A stretch of 64,000 nt of DNA from contig NZ_BMJQ01000010.1 of the NCBI RefSeq assembly GCF_014643535.1, positions 186,001-250,000 on the forward strand. Reading direction: 5' to 3'. This document shows, piece after piece, positions 36,866 to 49,045 of the stretch. The notes under the pieces were generated by a model, which was not told the DNA's origin, did not search any database, and saw nothing but the letters and a program-made list of their open reading frames with translations. Every line of letters begins with the position of its first letter. The stretch's first letter is position 1. The DNA comes from Aliidongia dinghuensis (lineage in GTDB: Bacteria > Pseudomonadota > Alphaproteobacteria > ATCC43930 > CGMCC-115725). A program made the translations under genes and the position numbers.

Positions 36866-37180
36866 TCACCGGTCGAGCTGTTCGCCGGACCGCTTGGCAA
36901 CGCGGACCTTGCGATCATCGACGAGCTTGAAGCCGACGCGGGTCGGCTTGTTGTCCTTCGGGTCGACATGCGCGACGTTGGAGACGTGAATGGTCGCCTC
37001 CTTCTCGATGATGCCGCCCTGGCTCGTGGCCGAGGCGCGCGTGTGGCGCTTGACCAGGTTGACCCCCTGGACGACCACACGGTTCTCGCTCGGCAACGTG
37101 CGGAGCACCTCGCCGGTCTTGCCCTTGTCGGAGCCGGAGATGACGACGACCTTGTCGCCCTTCTTGATCTTCAACGCCAT
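36866..37180 (-). CDS. rplX: 50S ribosomal protein L24
   Basis: 104 residues from ATG 37180. The KOW motif [20 protein letters not shown] and [11 protein letters not shown] identify L24. The longer frame through 37492 overlaps rplN and is not real. Confidence 0.96.
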   Translation of the reverse strand: MALKIKKGDKVVVISGSDKGKTGEVLRTLPSENRVVVQGVNLVKRHTRASATSQGGIIEKEATIHVSNVAHVDPKDNKPTRVGFKLVDDRKVRVAKRSGEQLDR

Positions 37181-37182
37181 GG

Positions 37183-37551
<369 letters not shown>

Positions 37552-37554
37552 GTT

Positions 37555-37815
37555 TTACACTCCAGTCTGGGACGGCGTCCCGGCGTTATCCGCCAGCACA
37601 ACCCAGCACTTGTTCTTCGAGATCGGACGGCATTCCTCGATGCGGACGACGTCGCCGACCTTGAACGTGTTCTGCTCATCGTGCGCGGCGTACTTCTTCG
37701 ACCGCGTGATGAACTTCTTGTAGACCGGATGCATGACACGACGCTCGACGCGGACCACGACGGTCTTGTCCTGCTTGTCGCTCACCACCAGGCCCTGCAG
37801 AATGCGCTTCGGCAT
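37555..37815 (-). CDS. rpsQ: 30S ribosomal protein S17
   Basis: 86 residues; [20 protein letters not shown] and the [16 protein letters not shown] block are the OB-fold signature of S17. Confidence 0.97.
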   Translation of the reverse strand: MPKRILQGLVVSDKQDKTVVVRVERRVMHPVYKKFITRSKKYAAHDEQNTFKVGDVVRIEECRPISKNKCWVVLADNAGTPSQTGV

Positions 37816-37821
37816 GTCCCT

Positions 37822-38028
37822 TTACTCCACCCGACCCGACTGAGCTTGACGCTCCGCCAGGATGGTCTTGATCCGCGCGATGTCCCGGCGAACCTGGAAC
37901 ACACGGGCGGTATTCTCGAGCTGACCGGACGCCTTCTGAAAGCGCAGGTTGAACTGCTCCTTCTTCAGCCCCAGCAACTCCGTCTTAAGCTCGTCGGCCG
38001 ACTTGGCCCGAACGTCGCTCGCCTTCAT
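37822..38028 (-). CDS. rpmC: 50S ribosomal protein L29
   Basis: 68 residues from ATG 38028; [20 protein letters not shown] and [16 protein letters not shown] are the two L29 helices. It sits near the peptide exit tunnel on the 50S subunit. Confidence 0.96.
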   Translation of the reverse strand: MKASDVRAKSADELKTELLGLKKEQFNLRFQKASGQLENTARVFQVRRDIARIKTILAERQAQSGRVE

Positions 38029-38029
38029 T

Positions 38030-38449
38030 TCAAGCCTCCTCGCCCAGACGCTGGACGAAGCGCACGCCGATCGGGAGCTTCGCCGCCGCGAGGCTGAACG
38101 CCTCGCGCGCCGTCTCCGCCGGCACGCCATCCAGCTCGAACATGATCCGGCCCGGCTTCACCCGGCAGACCCAGAACTCCGGCGAGCCCTTGCCGCTGCC
38201 CATACGGACTTCGGCAGGCTTCGAGGAGACCGGAACATCCGGGAAAACACGGATCCAGACACGACCAACGCGGCGGATGTGCCGGCTGATCGCGCGTCGC
38301 GCCGCTTCGATCTGACGTGCCGTGATCCGGCCCGGTTCGACCGCCTTCAAGCCGTAGGCGCCGAAGTTCAGCGCCGTACCGCCCTTTGCCAAACCGTGAA
38401 TGCGCCCCTTGAACGCCTTCCGGTACTTGGTCCGCTTTGGACTAAGCAT
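38030..38449 (-). CDS. rplP: 50S ribosomal protein L16
   Basis: 139 residues: [40 protein letters not shown] and [20 protein letters not shown]. It ends one base before rpmC starts. Confidence 0.97.
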   Translation of the reverse strand: MLSPKRTKYRKAFKGRIHGLAKGGTALNFGAYGLKAVEPGRITARQIEAARRAISRHIRRVGRVWIRVFPDVPVSSKPAEVRMGSGKGSPEFWVCRVKPGRIMFELDGVPAETAREAFSLAAAKLPIGVRFVQRLGEEA

Positions 38450-38530
38450 GGGTCATCGACCTCTTTCACAAATCATTCAAGCGGGAACCGAGCAACCCGG
38501 CCCCGCTCAAACCTCATGGACCAGTTAACC

Positions 38531-39280
38531 TCAGGCGTGATCGCCGCGCGGACGCCGGTCGCGATGCTCGCGATCACCCCGCTCGGCCCGCTCCGGACGC
38601 TCGCTCCGCTCGCCGCCGGCCTGCTCGGCCCGACGCTCGGACGCCATCGGGTCGTGGGCGATGATCTCGCCCTTGAAGACCCAGACCTTGACGCCGCAGG
38701 TGCCGTAGGTGGTCTTGGCGGTGCCGATGCCGTAATCGACGTCGGCGCGCAGCGTGTGCAGCGGCACACGGCCTTCGCGGTACCACTCCATGCGCGCGAT
38801 TTCCGCACCGCCCAGGCGACCCGAGCAGTTGATACGGATGCCGCCCGCGCCGAGGCGCATGGCCGACTGGACCGCGCGCTTCATGGCGCGGCGGAAGGCG
38901 ACGCGACGCTCGAGCTGCTGGGCGATGCCCTCGGCGATCAGCTTGGCGTCCAGCTCGGGCTTGCGGATCTCGACGATGTTGAGGCTGACCTCGCTGCCGG
39001 TCATCTTGCCGACCTCGAGGCGCAGCTTCTCGATATCCGCACCCTTCTTGCCGATGACCACGCCCGGGCGCGCCGTGTGGATCGTGACGCGCGCCTTCTT
39101 GGCGGCGCGCTCGATCACCACGCGGCTGATGCCGGCCTGGTTCAGGCGGCCCATGAGGTACTTGCGCAGGCGCAGGTCCTCGTGAAGCATCTGGCCGTAT
39201 TCCTTGCGGGCGAACCAGCGGCTGTCCCAGGTCCGATTGATGCCGAGCCGGAGCCCGATCGGATTGATCTTCTGACCCAT
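38531..39280 (-). CDS. rpsC: 30S ribosomal protein S3
   Basis: 249 residues from ATG 39280: [22 protein letters not shown] domain [14 protein letters not shown] and the C-terminal [18 protein letters not shown]. The tail after about residue 213 is highly charged ([20 protein letters not shown]). It overlaps the rplV stop by one base. Confidence 0.97.
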   Translation of the reverse strand: MGQKINPIGLRLGINRTWDSRWFARKEYGQMLHEDLRLRKYLMGRLNQAGISRVVIERAAKKARVTIHTARPGVVIGKKGADIEKLRLEVGKMTGSEVSLNIVEIRKPELDAKLIAEGIAQQLERRVAFRRAMKRAVQSAMRLGAGGIRINCSGRLGGAEIARMEWYREGRVPLHTLRADVDYGIGTAKTTYGTCGVKVWVFKGEIIAHDPMASERRAEQAGGERSERPERAERGDREHRDRRPRGDHA

Positions 39281-39663
39281 TACGCCTGCTCCTCGTCCCG
39301 CTCGCGGACGATGACCGTGAGATTGCTGAAGAACTTCTGGACCTGCGCCGCGCGGCCGCGGCCGCGGGCGTGGAACCGCTTCATCACCAGCGCCCGGCCG
39401 ACATGCGCCTCCTTGACGTAGAGACGGTCGACGTCGAGCTGGTGATTGTTCTCGGCATTGGCGATCGCGGACTGCAGCACCTTCTTCACGTCCTGCGCGA
39501 TGCGCCGGCGCGAGAAGGTGAGCTCGGCGATTGCAGCACTCGCCTTCTTGCCGCGGATCGACTGCGCGACCAGGTTCAGCTTGCGCGGGCTGATGCGGAT
39601 GGCCTTGGCGAACGCCATTGCCTCCACGTCCTCGACCTTGCGCGGTGCCTGTGGCTTGCTCAT
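39280..39663 (-). CDS. rplV: 50S ribosomal protein L22
   Basis: 127 residues: [20 protein letters not shown] and [20 protein letters not shown], the extended loop that lines the exit tunnel. Confidence 0.97.
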   Translation of the reverse strand: MSKPQAPRKVEDVEAMAFAKAIRISPRKLNLVAQSIRGKKASAAIAELTFSRRRIAQDVKKVLQSAIANAENNHQLDVDRLYVKEAHVGRALVMKRFHARGRGRAAQVQKFFSNLTVIVRERDEEQA

Positions 39664-39668
39664 CTCGG

Positions 39669-39947
39669 TTAGCCCCTCTTAGCCTTCTTGTCGGCCGCAT
39701 GGCCGTAGAAGGTCCGCGTGGGCGCGAACTCGCCGAGCTTGTGGCCGACCATGTTCTCGGTCACCAGCACGGGGATGAACTTATGCCCGTTATAGACGCC
39801 GAACGTCAGACCGACGAACTGCGGGAAAATGGTCGAACGACGCGACCAGGTCTTGATGATCTCGTTGCGGGACGACGAGCGCGACTTCTCTGCCTTCTTC
39901 AGCAGATAGCCGTCGATGAACGGTCCCTTCCAAACGGAACGTGCCAC
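39669..39947 (-). CDS. rpsS: 30S ribosomal protein S19
   Basis: 92 residues: [20 protein letters not shown] and [20 protein letters not shown]. Binds with S13 in the 30S head. Confidence 0.97.
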   Translation of the reverse strand: MARSVWKGPFIDGYLLKKAEKSRSSSRNEIIKTWSRRSTIFPQFVGLTFGVYNGHKFIPVLVTENMVGHKLGEFAPTRTFYGHAADKKAKRG

Positions 39948-39959
39948 AGCGGGTCTCCG

Positions 39960-40787
39960 TTACTTCGCGTTGCGACGACGGACGATGAGACCGTCGGTCG
40001 CCTTGTTGTGACGCGTCTTCTTGCCCTTGGTCGGCTTGCCCCACGGCGTGACCGGATGCCGGCCGCCGGAGGTACGACCCTCACCACCACCGTGCGGATG
40101 GTCGATCGGGTTCATCGCCACGCCGCGGACGGACGGGCGAATGCCGAGCCAGCGGGAACGGCCCGCCTTGGCAATGACGATATTCTTCTGGTCCGGGTTC
40201 GACACCGCACCGACGGTCGCCATGCATTCGGCCCGCACCATGCGCACTTCGCCGGAGGCGAGACGCAGGAGCGCGTAGCCGGCATCGCGGCCGACGAGCT
40301 GGGCGTACGTGCCGCCGGCGCGCGCGATCTGGCCGCCCTTGCCCGGCTTCATCTCCACATTGTGGACGATGGTGCCGATCGGCATGTTCTTCATCGGCAT
40401 GGCGTTGCCGGGCTTGACGTCGACCTTGTCGCCCGAGACGACCATGTCGCCGACCTTGATGCGCTGCGGCGCCAGGATGTAGGCGAGCTCGCCATCCTCG
40501 TACTTCACGAGCGCGATGAAAGCCGTGCGGTTCGGGTCGTACTCGAGCCGCTCGACCGTCGCCGGAACGTCGAACTTGCGACGCTTGAAGTCGACGAGGC
40601 GATAGCGGCGCTTATGGCCGCCACCGACGCGCCGCATGGTGATGCGGCCCGTGTTGTTGCGGCCGCCCTGGCGCTTCAGACCCTCGGTCAGCGCCTTGAC
40701 GGGTTCGCCCTTCCACAGCTCGCTGCGGTCGACGATGACCAGCTGCCGCGTTGACGGCGTGGTCGGCTTAAAAGTCTTTAGTGCCAT
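39960..40787 (-). CDS. rplB: 50S ribosomal protein L2
   Basis: 275 residues with [20 protein letters not shown] and [20 protein letters not shown], the site of the functional His. Normal length; S10-operon position between rplW and rpsS. Confidence 0.97.
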   Translation of the reverse strand: MALKTFKPTTPSTRQLVIVDRSELWKGEPVKALTEGLKRQGGRNNTGRITMRRVGGGHKRRYRLVDFKRRKFDVPATVERLEYDPNRTAFIALVKYEDGELAYILAPQRIKVGDMVVSGDKVDVKPGNAMPMKNMPIGTIVHNVEMKPGKGGQIARAGGTYAQLVGRDAGYALLRLASGEVRMVRAECMATVGAVSNPDQKNIVIAKAGRSRWLGIRPSVRGVAMNPIDHPHGGGEGRTSGGRHPVTPWGKPTKGKKTRHNKATDGLIVRRRNAK

Positions 40788-40791
40788 GGCC

Positions 40792-41124
40792 TTAGATTCC
40801 CGTGGTCACGTCGATCTTGGAGCCCTCGGCGAGTGTGACCATAGCCTTCTTCTCGTCGCCCCGCTTACCCAGCTGGCCACGGAAGCGCTTGATCTTGCCG
40901 AGCGTCCGGATCGTGTTGACTGCCGTGACCTTGACCTTGAACAGGGTCTCGACGGCGAGCTTGATCTCCCGCTTGGTCGCATCGAGCGGCACGCGGAAGG
41001 TCACCTGGTTGTGCTCCGACGCCATCGTCGCCTTTTCGGTGATGACGGGGGAACGGACCAGGTCGTAGAGCCGCTCGGCCGAGATCTTCGGCTGAGCGTT
41101 CGGGATCACGCGGAACCTGCTCAT
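40792..41124 (-). CDS. rplW: 50S ribosomal protein L23
   Basis: 110 residues: [20 protein letters not shown] and [20 protein letters not shown]. The start overlaps the rplD stop by 4 bp. Docking site for SRP and trigger factor. Confidence 0.96.
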   Translation of the reverse strand: MSRFRVIPNAQPKISAERLYDLVRSPVITEKATMASEHNQVTFRVPLDATKREIKLAVETLFKVKVTAVNTIRTLGKIKRFRGQLGKRGDEKKAMVTLAEGSKIDVTTGI

Positions 41125-41741
41125 TTCAGGCGAGCCTCCAGGTGTTCGACGGCCGCCTGGGTCAGAACCAGCGTGTCGCGGCGCAGGATGTCGTAGACGT
41201 TGGCGCCCTGCTGCGGCAGCACATCGACCTTCGGAATGTTGCGGGCGGCGCGCGCAAAACCCTCGTCGACCTCGGGGCCGTCGATGATCAGCACGGACGT
41301 CCAGCCGAGCTTCTCGAAGCGCTCGACGAGCGCCTTGGTCTTCGGCGTCTCGACCGCGGCGCGGTCGAGGACGATCAGCTTGCCCTCGGCCTGCTTGGCC
41401 GACAGCGCCGTCTTGAGCGCCAGCTTGCGGACCTTCTTCTGCAGGTCATGCGCGTGGCTGCGCACGACCGGGCCGAAGATCACCGCACCGCCGCGGAACT
41501 GCGGCGAGCGCAGGCTGCCCTGGCGGGCGCGGCCGGTGCCCTTCTGCTTGTAAGGCTTCTTGGTGGTGCCCGCGATGTCGCCGATGAGCTTGGTCTTATG
41601 CGTGCCCGCACGGCGCTTGGCGAGCTGGTAGTTCACCATGCGCGCCAAGAGGTCCTTGCGGACTTCGAGACCAAAAATCTCCTCGGCCAGATCGATCGAG
41701 CCGACTTCCTGGTTGTCCAGGTTCTTGACAGCCAGTTTCAT
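41121..41741 (-). CDS. rplD: 50S ribosomal protein L4
   Basis: 206 residues: [20 protein letters not shown] and [20 protein letters not shown]. Two ATGs are close: 41747 overlaps the rplC stop as ATGA, while 41741 has AAGGG nine bases upstream and is preferred. In E. coli L4 represses its own operon. Confidence 0.95.
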   Translation of the reverse strand: MKLAVKNLDNQEVGSIDLAEEIFGLEVRKDLLARMVNYQLAKRRAGTHKTKLIGDIAGTTKKPYKQKGTGRARQGSLRSPQFRGGAVIFGPVVRSHAHDLQKKVRKLALKTALSAKQAEGKLIVLDRAAVETPKTKALVERFEKLGWTSVLIIDGPEVDEGFARAARNIPKVDVLPQQGANVYDILRRDTLVLTQAAVEHLEARLK

Positions 41742-41743
41742 GA

Positions 41744-42451
41744 TCATTCGCCCTTCGTCGCTTCGGCCGAAGCCTCGGCAGCCTTGATCGCGGCGGGGAA
41801 CGGCAGATCGGCCGGCGCCTTGCGCTTGACCGCGTCCTTCACCATCACGTAGCCGCCTTCCGAACCCGGGACGGCGCCCAGGATCAGGATCAGGCCGCGG
41901 GCTGCGTCGGTCGAAACGACCTTCAGATTCTGCGTGGTCACACGCACCTGGCCCAGATGACCAGCCATCTTCTTGTTCTTGAAGACCTTGCCGGGGTCCT
42001 GGCGCTGACCGGTGGAGCCGTGCGAGCGGTGCGAGACCGAGACGCCGTGCGTCGCGCGAAGGCCGCCGAAATTATGGCGCTTCATGACGCCGGCGAAACC
42101 CTTGCCGATCGTCGTGCCGGTGACGTCGACGAACTGCCCCGCGAGGAAGTGCTCGACCGAGAGTTCGGCGCCGACTTCGAGCAGCGCGTCCGCGGAGACG
42201 CGGAACTCGGCCAGCTTCTTCTTCGGCTCGACCTTGGCCGCGGCGAAGCGCTCGCGCTCGGCCTTGGCGACGTTCTTCACCTTGGCCTTGCCGACGCCGA
42301 GCTGGACGGCGGAGTAGCCGTCCTTCTCTTCGGTGCGAACGGCCACGACCTGGCAGCTATCGACCTTCAGCACGGTCACGGGGACGTGGTTGCCGTCTTC
42401 CGTGAAAATGCGGGTCATGCCCAGCTTCTGGGCGAGGAGACCAGTGCGCAT
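41744..42451 (-). CDS. rplC: 50S ribosomal protein L3
   Basis: 235 residues: [40 protein letters not shown] and [20 protein letters not shown]. The C-terminal Ala/Glu extension is longer than in E. coli (209 aa). Confidence 0.97.
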   Translation of the reverse strand: MRTGLLAQKLGMTRIFTEDGNHVPVTVLKVDSCQVVAVRTEEKDGYSAVQLGVGKAKVKNVAKAERERFAAAKVEPKKKLAEFRVSADALLEVGAELSVEHFLAGQFVDVTGTTIGKGFAGVMKRHNFGGLRATHGVSVSHRSHGSTGQRQDPGKVFKNKKMAGHLGQVRVTTQNLKVVSTDAARGLILILGAVPGSEGGYVMVKDAVKRKAPADLPFPAAIKAAEASAEATKGE

Positions 42452-42453
42452 GA

Positions 42454-42762
<309 letters not shown>

Positions 42763-42784
42763 CAAACAGACTTCCGTTTCATCT

Positions 42785-42929
42785 GGGAGCGGGGGGTCGG
42801 TGCCGAAACACCGCCCCCATCCCTGTCCATCGTTTGGCGACGTTCACCCCGGTTATCGGGGGTTGGTGTCGCCGGGACCGTTGTTTTCGTTCTTCTTCTC
42901 GAAGCGGAGTCCGCTTCCTTTAGAACGCC
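42785..42929 (-). other. tuf-rpsJ gap (S10 operon leader)
   Basis: Between the tuf stop and rpsJ lie a 7-bp hairpin directly after tuf (GAAGCGG/CCGCTTC, 42901-42917) and a longer imperfect stem near the rpsJ side (GGGGG..GGTG pairing CACC.CCCCC around 42795-42825). These could form an S10-operon leader. No clear promoter was found. Confidence 0.35.
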
Positions 42930-44120
<1,191 letters not shown>

Positions 44121-44143
44121 GGCCGTTCTCCGATCCTAAACCT

Positions 44144-45331
44144 TCAGTGCCCTGCGCGCCCGGCCGTGGCCGGCATCCGCTCCAGGATCACTGGCGCGTC
44201 GGGGTCGCAAAGCGTGTCCCCAGTAGTGGTATGCTCAAGACCCGCGAGGGCGACGATGTCGCCTGCGCGGGCCTCCTTGATTTCCTCCGCATGGTTCGCG
44301 TGCATGCGCACCATACGGCCGATCTTCTCTGGGCTGGCCGTCACCGAGTTCAGCATGCTGCTGCCCGTGGCGACCACGCCCGAATAAATCCGCACAAACG
44401 TCAAACGACCCGACATCGGGTCGTCGACCGTCTGGAAGGCGACCCCCGAGAAGGGCTCGTCATCCGCCGGGCGACGCTCCACCCGGTGACCATCGGCCGC
44501 GACACCCGCATGCGCCGCCATGTCGGACGGCGCCGGCAGGAAATCCACGACCGCATCCAACAAGCGGCGCACACCCCGGTTGCGGAACGCCGAGCCGCAC
44601 AGCACCGGCACGACCATGCCCGACCGGACCGCCACCTTCACCGCCTGGCGCAACGCTACCACGTCCGCCCCCTTGGCCCCGACCGCCACCCCGATCTCCG
44701 CGCGTGCCAGCTGGGCCGCAGCAAGAAGATCCGACGGGATCTCGACCTCTTCCGCCGGCGCGTCGTGACCGGCCGTCCGCCAGAGGGTCGCCCGCATCTC
44801 GATCAGGTCGACGATGCCCCTCAGGCCTGCGCCGGCACCGATCGGCAGCTGCAGCAGCACCGGCTTGGCCGTGCCGCGCGCCGCGATCGCCGCGACCACA
44901 GCGGAGAGATCGGCGCCTTCGAGGTCCAGCTTGTTGACGAACACCAGCCGGGCCAGGCCCTGGGCCTCGATCTCGTCGAACAAGGCGGCAACGCCGTCCG
45001 TGACACCCCCAACACCATCGATCACCAGCACCGTGCCATCGAGCACCGCCAGCGCCTGATCGTCGTTCCGCCGGCTAGCCGGCAGTTCGACGATGGTGAT
45101 CCGGCAGTCGCGCCACACGCAGCTCGTCGCCGCGGAAGTGAGCGTGATCTGCCGCTCGTTATCCTGCTCCACCCAGGCGGGCATGCCCAACGCGGCCCGC
45201 GCCCCCGTTGCCGCCGCATCCGGACGGTCTGCGACCGCCAGGATCCGCTCGGTGACCGTCGTCCGACCGGCATCGAGGCGCGCCAGGATGCCGATGTTCC
45301 GGTAACGGTCGAGGGGGATGGTCCGCGGCAC
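44144..45331 (-). CDS. EF-G-like protein, truncated after domain II with altered GTPase motifs
   Basis: 395 residues in the fusA position. It begins [17 protein letters not shown], so the P-loop His and Lys (AHIDAGKTT in EF-G) are Arg18 and Arg23. RGIT is changed to RQIT (60-63), and the DTPGH box reads VELPA (81-85). NKLD (133-136) and CGSAF (245-249) remain. Domain II is intact ([49 protein letters not shown]). The protein then ends after nine more residues, with no domains III-V. The start is GTG 45331 with only a weak ribosome site. GTPase and translocase activity are unlikely; a true fusA must lie elsewhere. Confidence 0.9.
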   Translation of the reverse strand: MPRTIPLDRYRNIGILARLDAGRTTVTERILAVADRPDAAATGARAALGMPAWVEQDNERQITLTSAATSCVWRDCRITIVELPASRRNDDQALAVLDGTVLVIDGVGGVTDGVAALFDEIEAQGLARLVFVNKLDLEGADLSAVVAAIAARGTAKPVLLQLPIGAGAGLRGIVDLIEMRATLWRTAGHDAPAEEVEIPSDLLAAAQLARAEIGVAVGAKGADVVALRQAVKVAVRSGMVVPVLCGSAFRNRGVRRLLDAVVDFLPAPSDMAAHAGVAADGHRVERRPADDEPFSGVAFQTVDDPMSGRLTFVRIYSGVVATGSSMLNSVTASPEKIGRMVRMHANHAEEIKEARAGDIVALAGLEHTTTGDTLCDPDAPVILERMPATAGRAGH

Positions 45332-45352
45332 GGGTGGAGTTCCGTCAGTGCC

Positions 45353-45823
45353 TTACCACCGATAGTGCGAGAACGCCTTGTTGGCGTCCGCCATACGGTG
45401 GGTGTCTTCCCGCTTCTTGACCGCAGCGCCACGGTTGTTCGACGCATCGAGCAGCTCGCCCGACAGGCGCTCTTCCATGCTGTTCTCGCTGCGGGCCCGC
45501 GACGAGCCGATCAGCCAGCGGATGGCGAGCGCCTGGCCACGGTCCGACCGAACCTCGACCGGCACCTGATAGGTCGCACCACCGACCCGGCGCGACCGGA
45601 CTTCGATGGCCGGACGAACGTTCTGAAGCGCGTCATGGAACACCTTCAGCGGGTCCTGACCCGAACGCTTCGCGATGCGATCGAAGGCATTGTAGACGAT
45701 CGCCTCGGCGACCGACTTCTTGCCCTGATACATCAGGCAGTTCATGAACTTGGTCAGCACCAAATCGCCAAACTTGGCGTCCGGCAGAACTTCCCGCTTA
45801 ATCGCTGCGCGACGACGCGACAT
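45353..45823 (-). CDS. rpsG: 30S ribosomal protein S7
   Basis: 156 residues: [40 protein letters not shown] and [18 protein letters not shown]. Standard position after rpsL. Confidence 0.97.
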   Translation of the reverse strand: MSRRRAAIKREVLPDAKFGDLVLTKFMNCLMYQGKKSVAEAIVYNAFDRIAKRSGQDPLKVFHDALQNVRPAIEVRSRRVGGATYQVPVEVRSDRGQALAIRWLIGSSRARSENSMEERLSGELLDASNNRGAAVKKREDTHRMADANKAFSHYRW

Positions 45824-45847
45824 GCTCGGTTTCCTTCTTCGCTATTC

Positions 45848-46222
<375 letters not shown>

Positions 46223-46553
46223 TCACACCCTTGCAAAACGATAAATGCCGAGCGGCGCTAACCGACGCCGCCGGCATGGCTGACTTGCAGTACGCAACCC
46301 ACAGGCAAAAACGCCGAGCCCCAAGGGGACCCGGCAGCGCCAAATTTACGATACCGCGTGAGCTGCGTTTAGGTTGGCGCACCTACGGCCAGCTCGGAAA
46401 ACTGGCGGAACCTATTACGCGCCCCCTGCTCCGTCAAGCGGAATAGGGGAAGACCGCCATGCAAGTGTCCGGGGACTGTCATCACGCGGAAGCACTTCGT
46501 CGCACCGCAGCACGACTCGGGGTAGAGGCCGAAGACTCGCGAGTCGCATGGTT
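46223..46553. other. 331-bp region upstream of rpsL
   Basis: No credible gene. It holds the str-operon leader with the hairpin at 46245-46277, then the convergent side of the secreted-protein gene ending at 46554. The str promoter should lie here but no box pair is convincing. Confidence 0.5.
46245..46277 (-). promoter_or_regulatory. Leader hairpin of the str operon (attenuator-like)
   Basis: On the minus strand ATGCCG-GCGGCG pairs with CGCCGC-A-CGGCAT (12 bp, one bulge) around TCGGTTAG. It is followed by TTATCGTTTTG and then the rpsL ribosome site. The stem plus T-rich tail resembles an attenuator. It could alternatively be a binding site for an autoregulatory ribosomal protein. Confidence 0.55.
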
Positions 46554-47339
46554 TTACTGCGCCGGAGTCGGCGTTTTGGCGCCGATCGGGCCGGATACGG
46601 ACATGAGATTCTCGAACCGCTCGGGCTGCGTATCGTTCTTGAACGGCAGCCCGAACGCAGCCGGCACCGCATCCGGCAGGTTCGGATTGAGCTTGCCTGG
46701 TGTCTTCAGCACCTCCGGCCCGACAAACGCCTTCCCGTCCCATCGATAGAGCGTCAGCACATAGGGATGCGGATCGTAATGGGCACCGTCGTCCCATTGG
46801 GCGTCCCATATCGCGATGCCCGGCCCCCGCCCGCCGCCAAGGTCGCCAACATGGAAACCGCCCATATTGGTGTGCTCGAGCGCCGTCGGGGCCAGTGCCG
46901 CAATGACGCCGTCCCACTTCTGCCTGTTGAACAGCAGATGGAGAAAGCTCGCCCCCGACCCGCCCGGGAATTTCACGGTGGCCTGTAGCAGCTCCGTCGA
47001 CCCGAGCGCGACCGGCTCCAGGAGGATACCGGCGGCCTCGTCGAACGACTCCTGGTGCAGCAAACGGCATTGTCCGTCGTAGAGCATCAGGCTCGCCCGG
47101 GGCAGCGTCTGCGGCGCCGGCGGCCGGGTGACCGTGGATACGTAGGAGATGCCGTCCTTGGCGCCGAAGGCCGACCCTTCCTGGGCGATGATCGCGCCGT
47201 CGACCGGCCGATAGCAGCCGGCTTCTGCACGGACCGCGACGACGAGCAGTCCGGCGATCAACAAGCGAAAGAGAATCATCGAGGGCCGGGAAAGGAAAAT
47301 GCCGGCCGCAGCTTTACGCAGTGAATTGCCGGCATGCAA
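46554..47339 (-). CDS. Exported hypothetical protein
   Basis: Up to 261 residues. A hydrophobic leader (ILFRLLIAGLLVVAVRAEAG) precedes a mature domain with HTNMGGFHVGDLGGGRGPGI, repeated aromatic motifs (WDAQWDDGAHYDPHPYVLTL), and few cysteines. The function is not recognised. The ATG at 47339 has GAGG seven bases upstream but gives a 20-residue positive region before the leader; ATG 47279 is a more typical signal-peptide start. Confidence 0.72.
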   Translation of the reverse strand: MHAGNSLRKAAAGIFLSRPSMILFRLLIAGLLVVAVRAEAGCYRPVDGAIIAQEGSAFGAKDGISYVSTVTRPPAPQTLPRASLMLYDGQCRLLHQESFDEAAGILLEPVALGSTELLQATVKFPGGSGASFLHLLFNRQKWDGVIAALAPTALEHTNMGGFHVGDLGGGRGPGIAIWDAQWDDGAHYDPHPYVLTLYRWDGKAFVGPEVLKTPGKLNPNLPDAVPAAFGLPFKNDTQPERFENLMSVSGPIGAKTPTPAQ

Positions 47340-47353
47340 CGGCCTCGTTGCCG

Positions 47354-48202
47354 CTATTCCTGCGGAAAATCCGTCGCCACGCCCACATCGCGCCAGGCTT
47401 CGATCTCGGCCAGGCGCTCCTTGAGCTTGGCGGTGACGCCATTGACCGCGATGGCGCCCAGCACGAGATGGCGCGGCGGGCTCTCGGTCTCGGCCAGCCG
47501 GATCATCGCCTCTGCCGCGCGCACCGGATCGCCCGCCTGGGTGCCGCTGATCGCCGCCGTCGCCTTGAGGCGCGCACCGGCCGTGGGCTCGTAGTCAGCG
47601 ATGTTGGTCGGCGTCTGCCGAAGCGAGCGGCCGGCCCAGTCGGTGCGGAACGGGCCCGGCTCGACGCAGGAGACCTTGATGCCGAGCGGCTTCACCTCGG
47701 CCAGGAGCGCGTCCGACCAGCCTTCGACCGCGTGCTTGGTCGCGGCGTAATAGCCCGAGCCCGGGAAGCCGATGAAGCCCGCCTGGGACGAGAGGCTGAT
47801 GATATGGCCCTTCCGCCGCGCCCGCATGCCGGGCAGCACGGCGCGGGTGAGCGCGAAGAGACCGAACACATTGGCGTCGAACATGGCGCGGATCTCGGCC
47901 TCTTCGCCCTCCTCGATCGTCGCCTGGTAGCCGTAGCCGGCATTGTTGACGAGCACGTCGATGCCGCCGAACTGCTGCTCGGCCGCGGTGACCGCCGCCG
48001 CGATCTGGTCGGACCGGGTCACGTCGAGGTCGAGCGCCAGCGCCCGCGGGCCTGCCCCTTCGACGAGATCGACGAGCCGGGACTTGTCGCGCGCCGTGAC
48101 CACGGCGCGCCCGCCGCGGGTAAGCACCACACGGGCAAGCTCGAGCCCGAAACCGGTCGAGCAGCCGGTGATGAACCAGACGGGTGAGGTCTCATTGGCC
48201 AT
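47354..48202 (-). CDS. SDR-family oxidoreductase
   Basis: 282 residues: cofactor motif TGCSTGFGLELAR, NNAGYG, catalytic Ser in SLSSQAGFIG, YYAATKHAVEG (Tyr-x-x-x-Lys) and PGPFRTDW. It is a complete classical short-chain dehydrogenase. Start ATG 48202; substrate unknown. Not close enough to its neighbours to define a pathway. Confidence 0.9.
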   Translation of the reverse strand: MANETSPVWFITGCSTGFGLELARVVLTRGGRAVVTARDKSRLVDLVEGAGPRALALDLDVTRSDQIAAAVTAAEQQFGGIDVLVNNAGYGYQATIEEGEEAEIRAMFDANVFGLFALTRAVLPGMRARRKGHIISLSSQAGFIGFPGSGYYAATKHAVEGWSDALLAEVKPLGIKVSCVEPGPFRTDWAGRSLRQTPTNIADYEPTAGARLKATAAISGTQAGDPVRAAEAMIRLAETESPPRHLVLGAIAVNGVTAKLKERLAEIEAWRDVGVATDFPQE

Positions 48203-48407
48203 AAGCGCATCTCCGAGGACAAAGGGCCGTCCCCGGAGAGGCCGACCGCCGTTGCAAAGATCTCTCAGTTTTAGCCAATGGTATGATGAAATGCCGAGCG
48301 GAAAGCGGTGGCCAGATGGTCGCAGGCCCTGTCCGCGCACTGCCTGGTTTCACGCGAATGACGCAGAAACGCGCCGTTATGGGGCGACGCAAAGGGAGGC
48401 CCGCGTG

Positions 48408-48542
48408 ATGACCGGAGCCGCTTTCGACAACGCGATCCTCGAACGTATGCGCGGAGACGACGAGGTTGAAGCCCGCCTACCAATCGAGGCGGCAATGCCC
48501 GAGCCGCGCTTGGCGCCGCCCTCCGCTGAAACTGCCGCCTAG
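48408..48542 (+). CDS. Possible small protein (44 aa)
   Basis: A 44-codon frame (MTGAAFDNAILERMRGDDEV onward) with a strong GGGAGG site eight bases before the ATG. It is acidic, with no hydrophobic segment, and the C-terminal third is Ala/Pro-rich. Its stop shares the palindromic CTAG at 48539-48542 with the stop of the convergent NTF2-like gene. Unrecognised; coding status rests on the start signal. Confidence 0.42.
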   Translation: MTGAAFDNAILERMRGDDEVEARLPIEAAMPEPRLAPPSAETAA

Positions 48543-49045
48543 GTAATCGCGGCCGGATCGTACGGCAGGCTCATCGTGTGGCTGGTGATCATCTTCCAGC
48601 CGCCGGACCGCCTGGCCCAGGTCTCGGTTGATTGATAGCGCCGCACCAGGGTCTGGCCGTGGCAGCTGATCGTCAGCTCGTCGACGAAGGTCGAGGTCGC
48701 GACATCGCCCTGGCGATGCAACGCCCATTTCGTCACGGCGATATGCCGATCCGCCGCGCCGGGCGCCAGCGGCTGCACGCGATCGACGATCTGCTGCTTG
48801 CTCAGGATCTCGCCGGTCTCGTTGGTGAAGATCGCGGCAGGATCGAGATAGCGTGCCAGCACCGCCGCATCGCCGCGCTGTCCGGCATCGAGGACTTCCT
48901 GGGTTTGCCTTTTGAGGCGCGCCGAGAGCAATGCGTCACCCGACGCCGCCCGGCAGGCATCAGCGCTGGCGACGACGGTCAAACCGATGCAGATGATCAG
49001 GCCGGCTGCGACCTGCACCGATCTTGGCGGCATAAGCGAGGCCAT
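48539..49045 (-). CDS. Exported NTF2-like (SnoaL/DUF4440-type) protein
   Basis: 168 residues from ATG 49045, which has GGGGGAG seven bases upstream. A hydrophobic leader (VQVAAGLIICIGLTVVASADA) is followed by an NTF2-like fold: LDAGQRGDAAVLARYLDPAA, a middle KWALHRQGDVATSTFVDEL, and a closing YQSTETWARRSGGWKMITSH. Such domains bind small ligands. Function unknown. Confidence 0.75.
   Translation of the reverse strand: MASLMPPRSVQVAAGLIICIGLTVVASADACRAASGDALLSARLKRQTQEVLDAGQRGDAAVLARYLDPAAIFTNETGEILSKQQIVDRVQPLAPGAADRHIAVTKWALHRQGDVATSTFVDELTISCHGQTLVRRYQSTETWARRSGGWKMITSHTMSLPYDPAAIT

Noticed and set aside
44121..44143. Frameshifted remainder of EF-G between the truncated gene and tuf
   Set aside because: Only 23 bp separate the stop from tuf, so domains III-V are not hidden in another frame.
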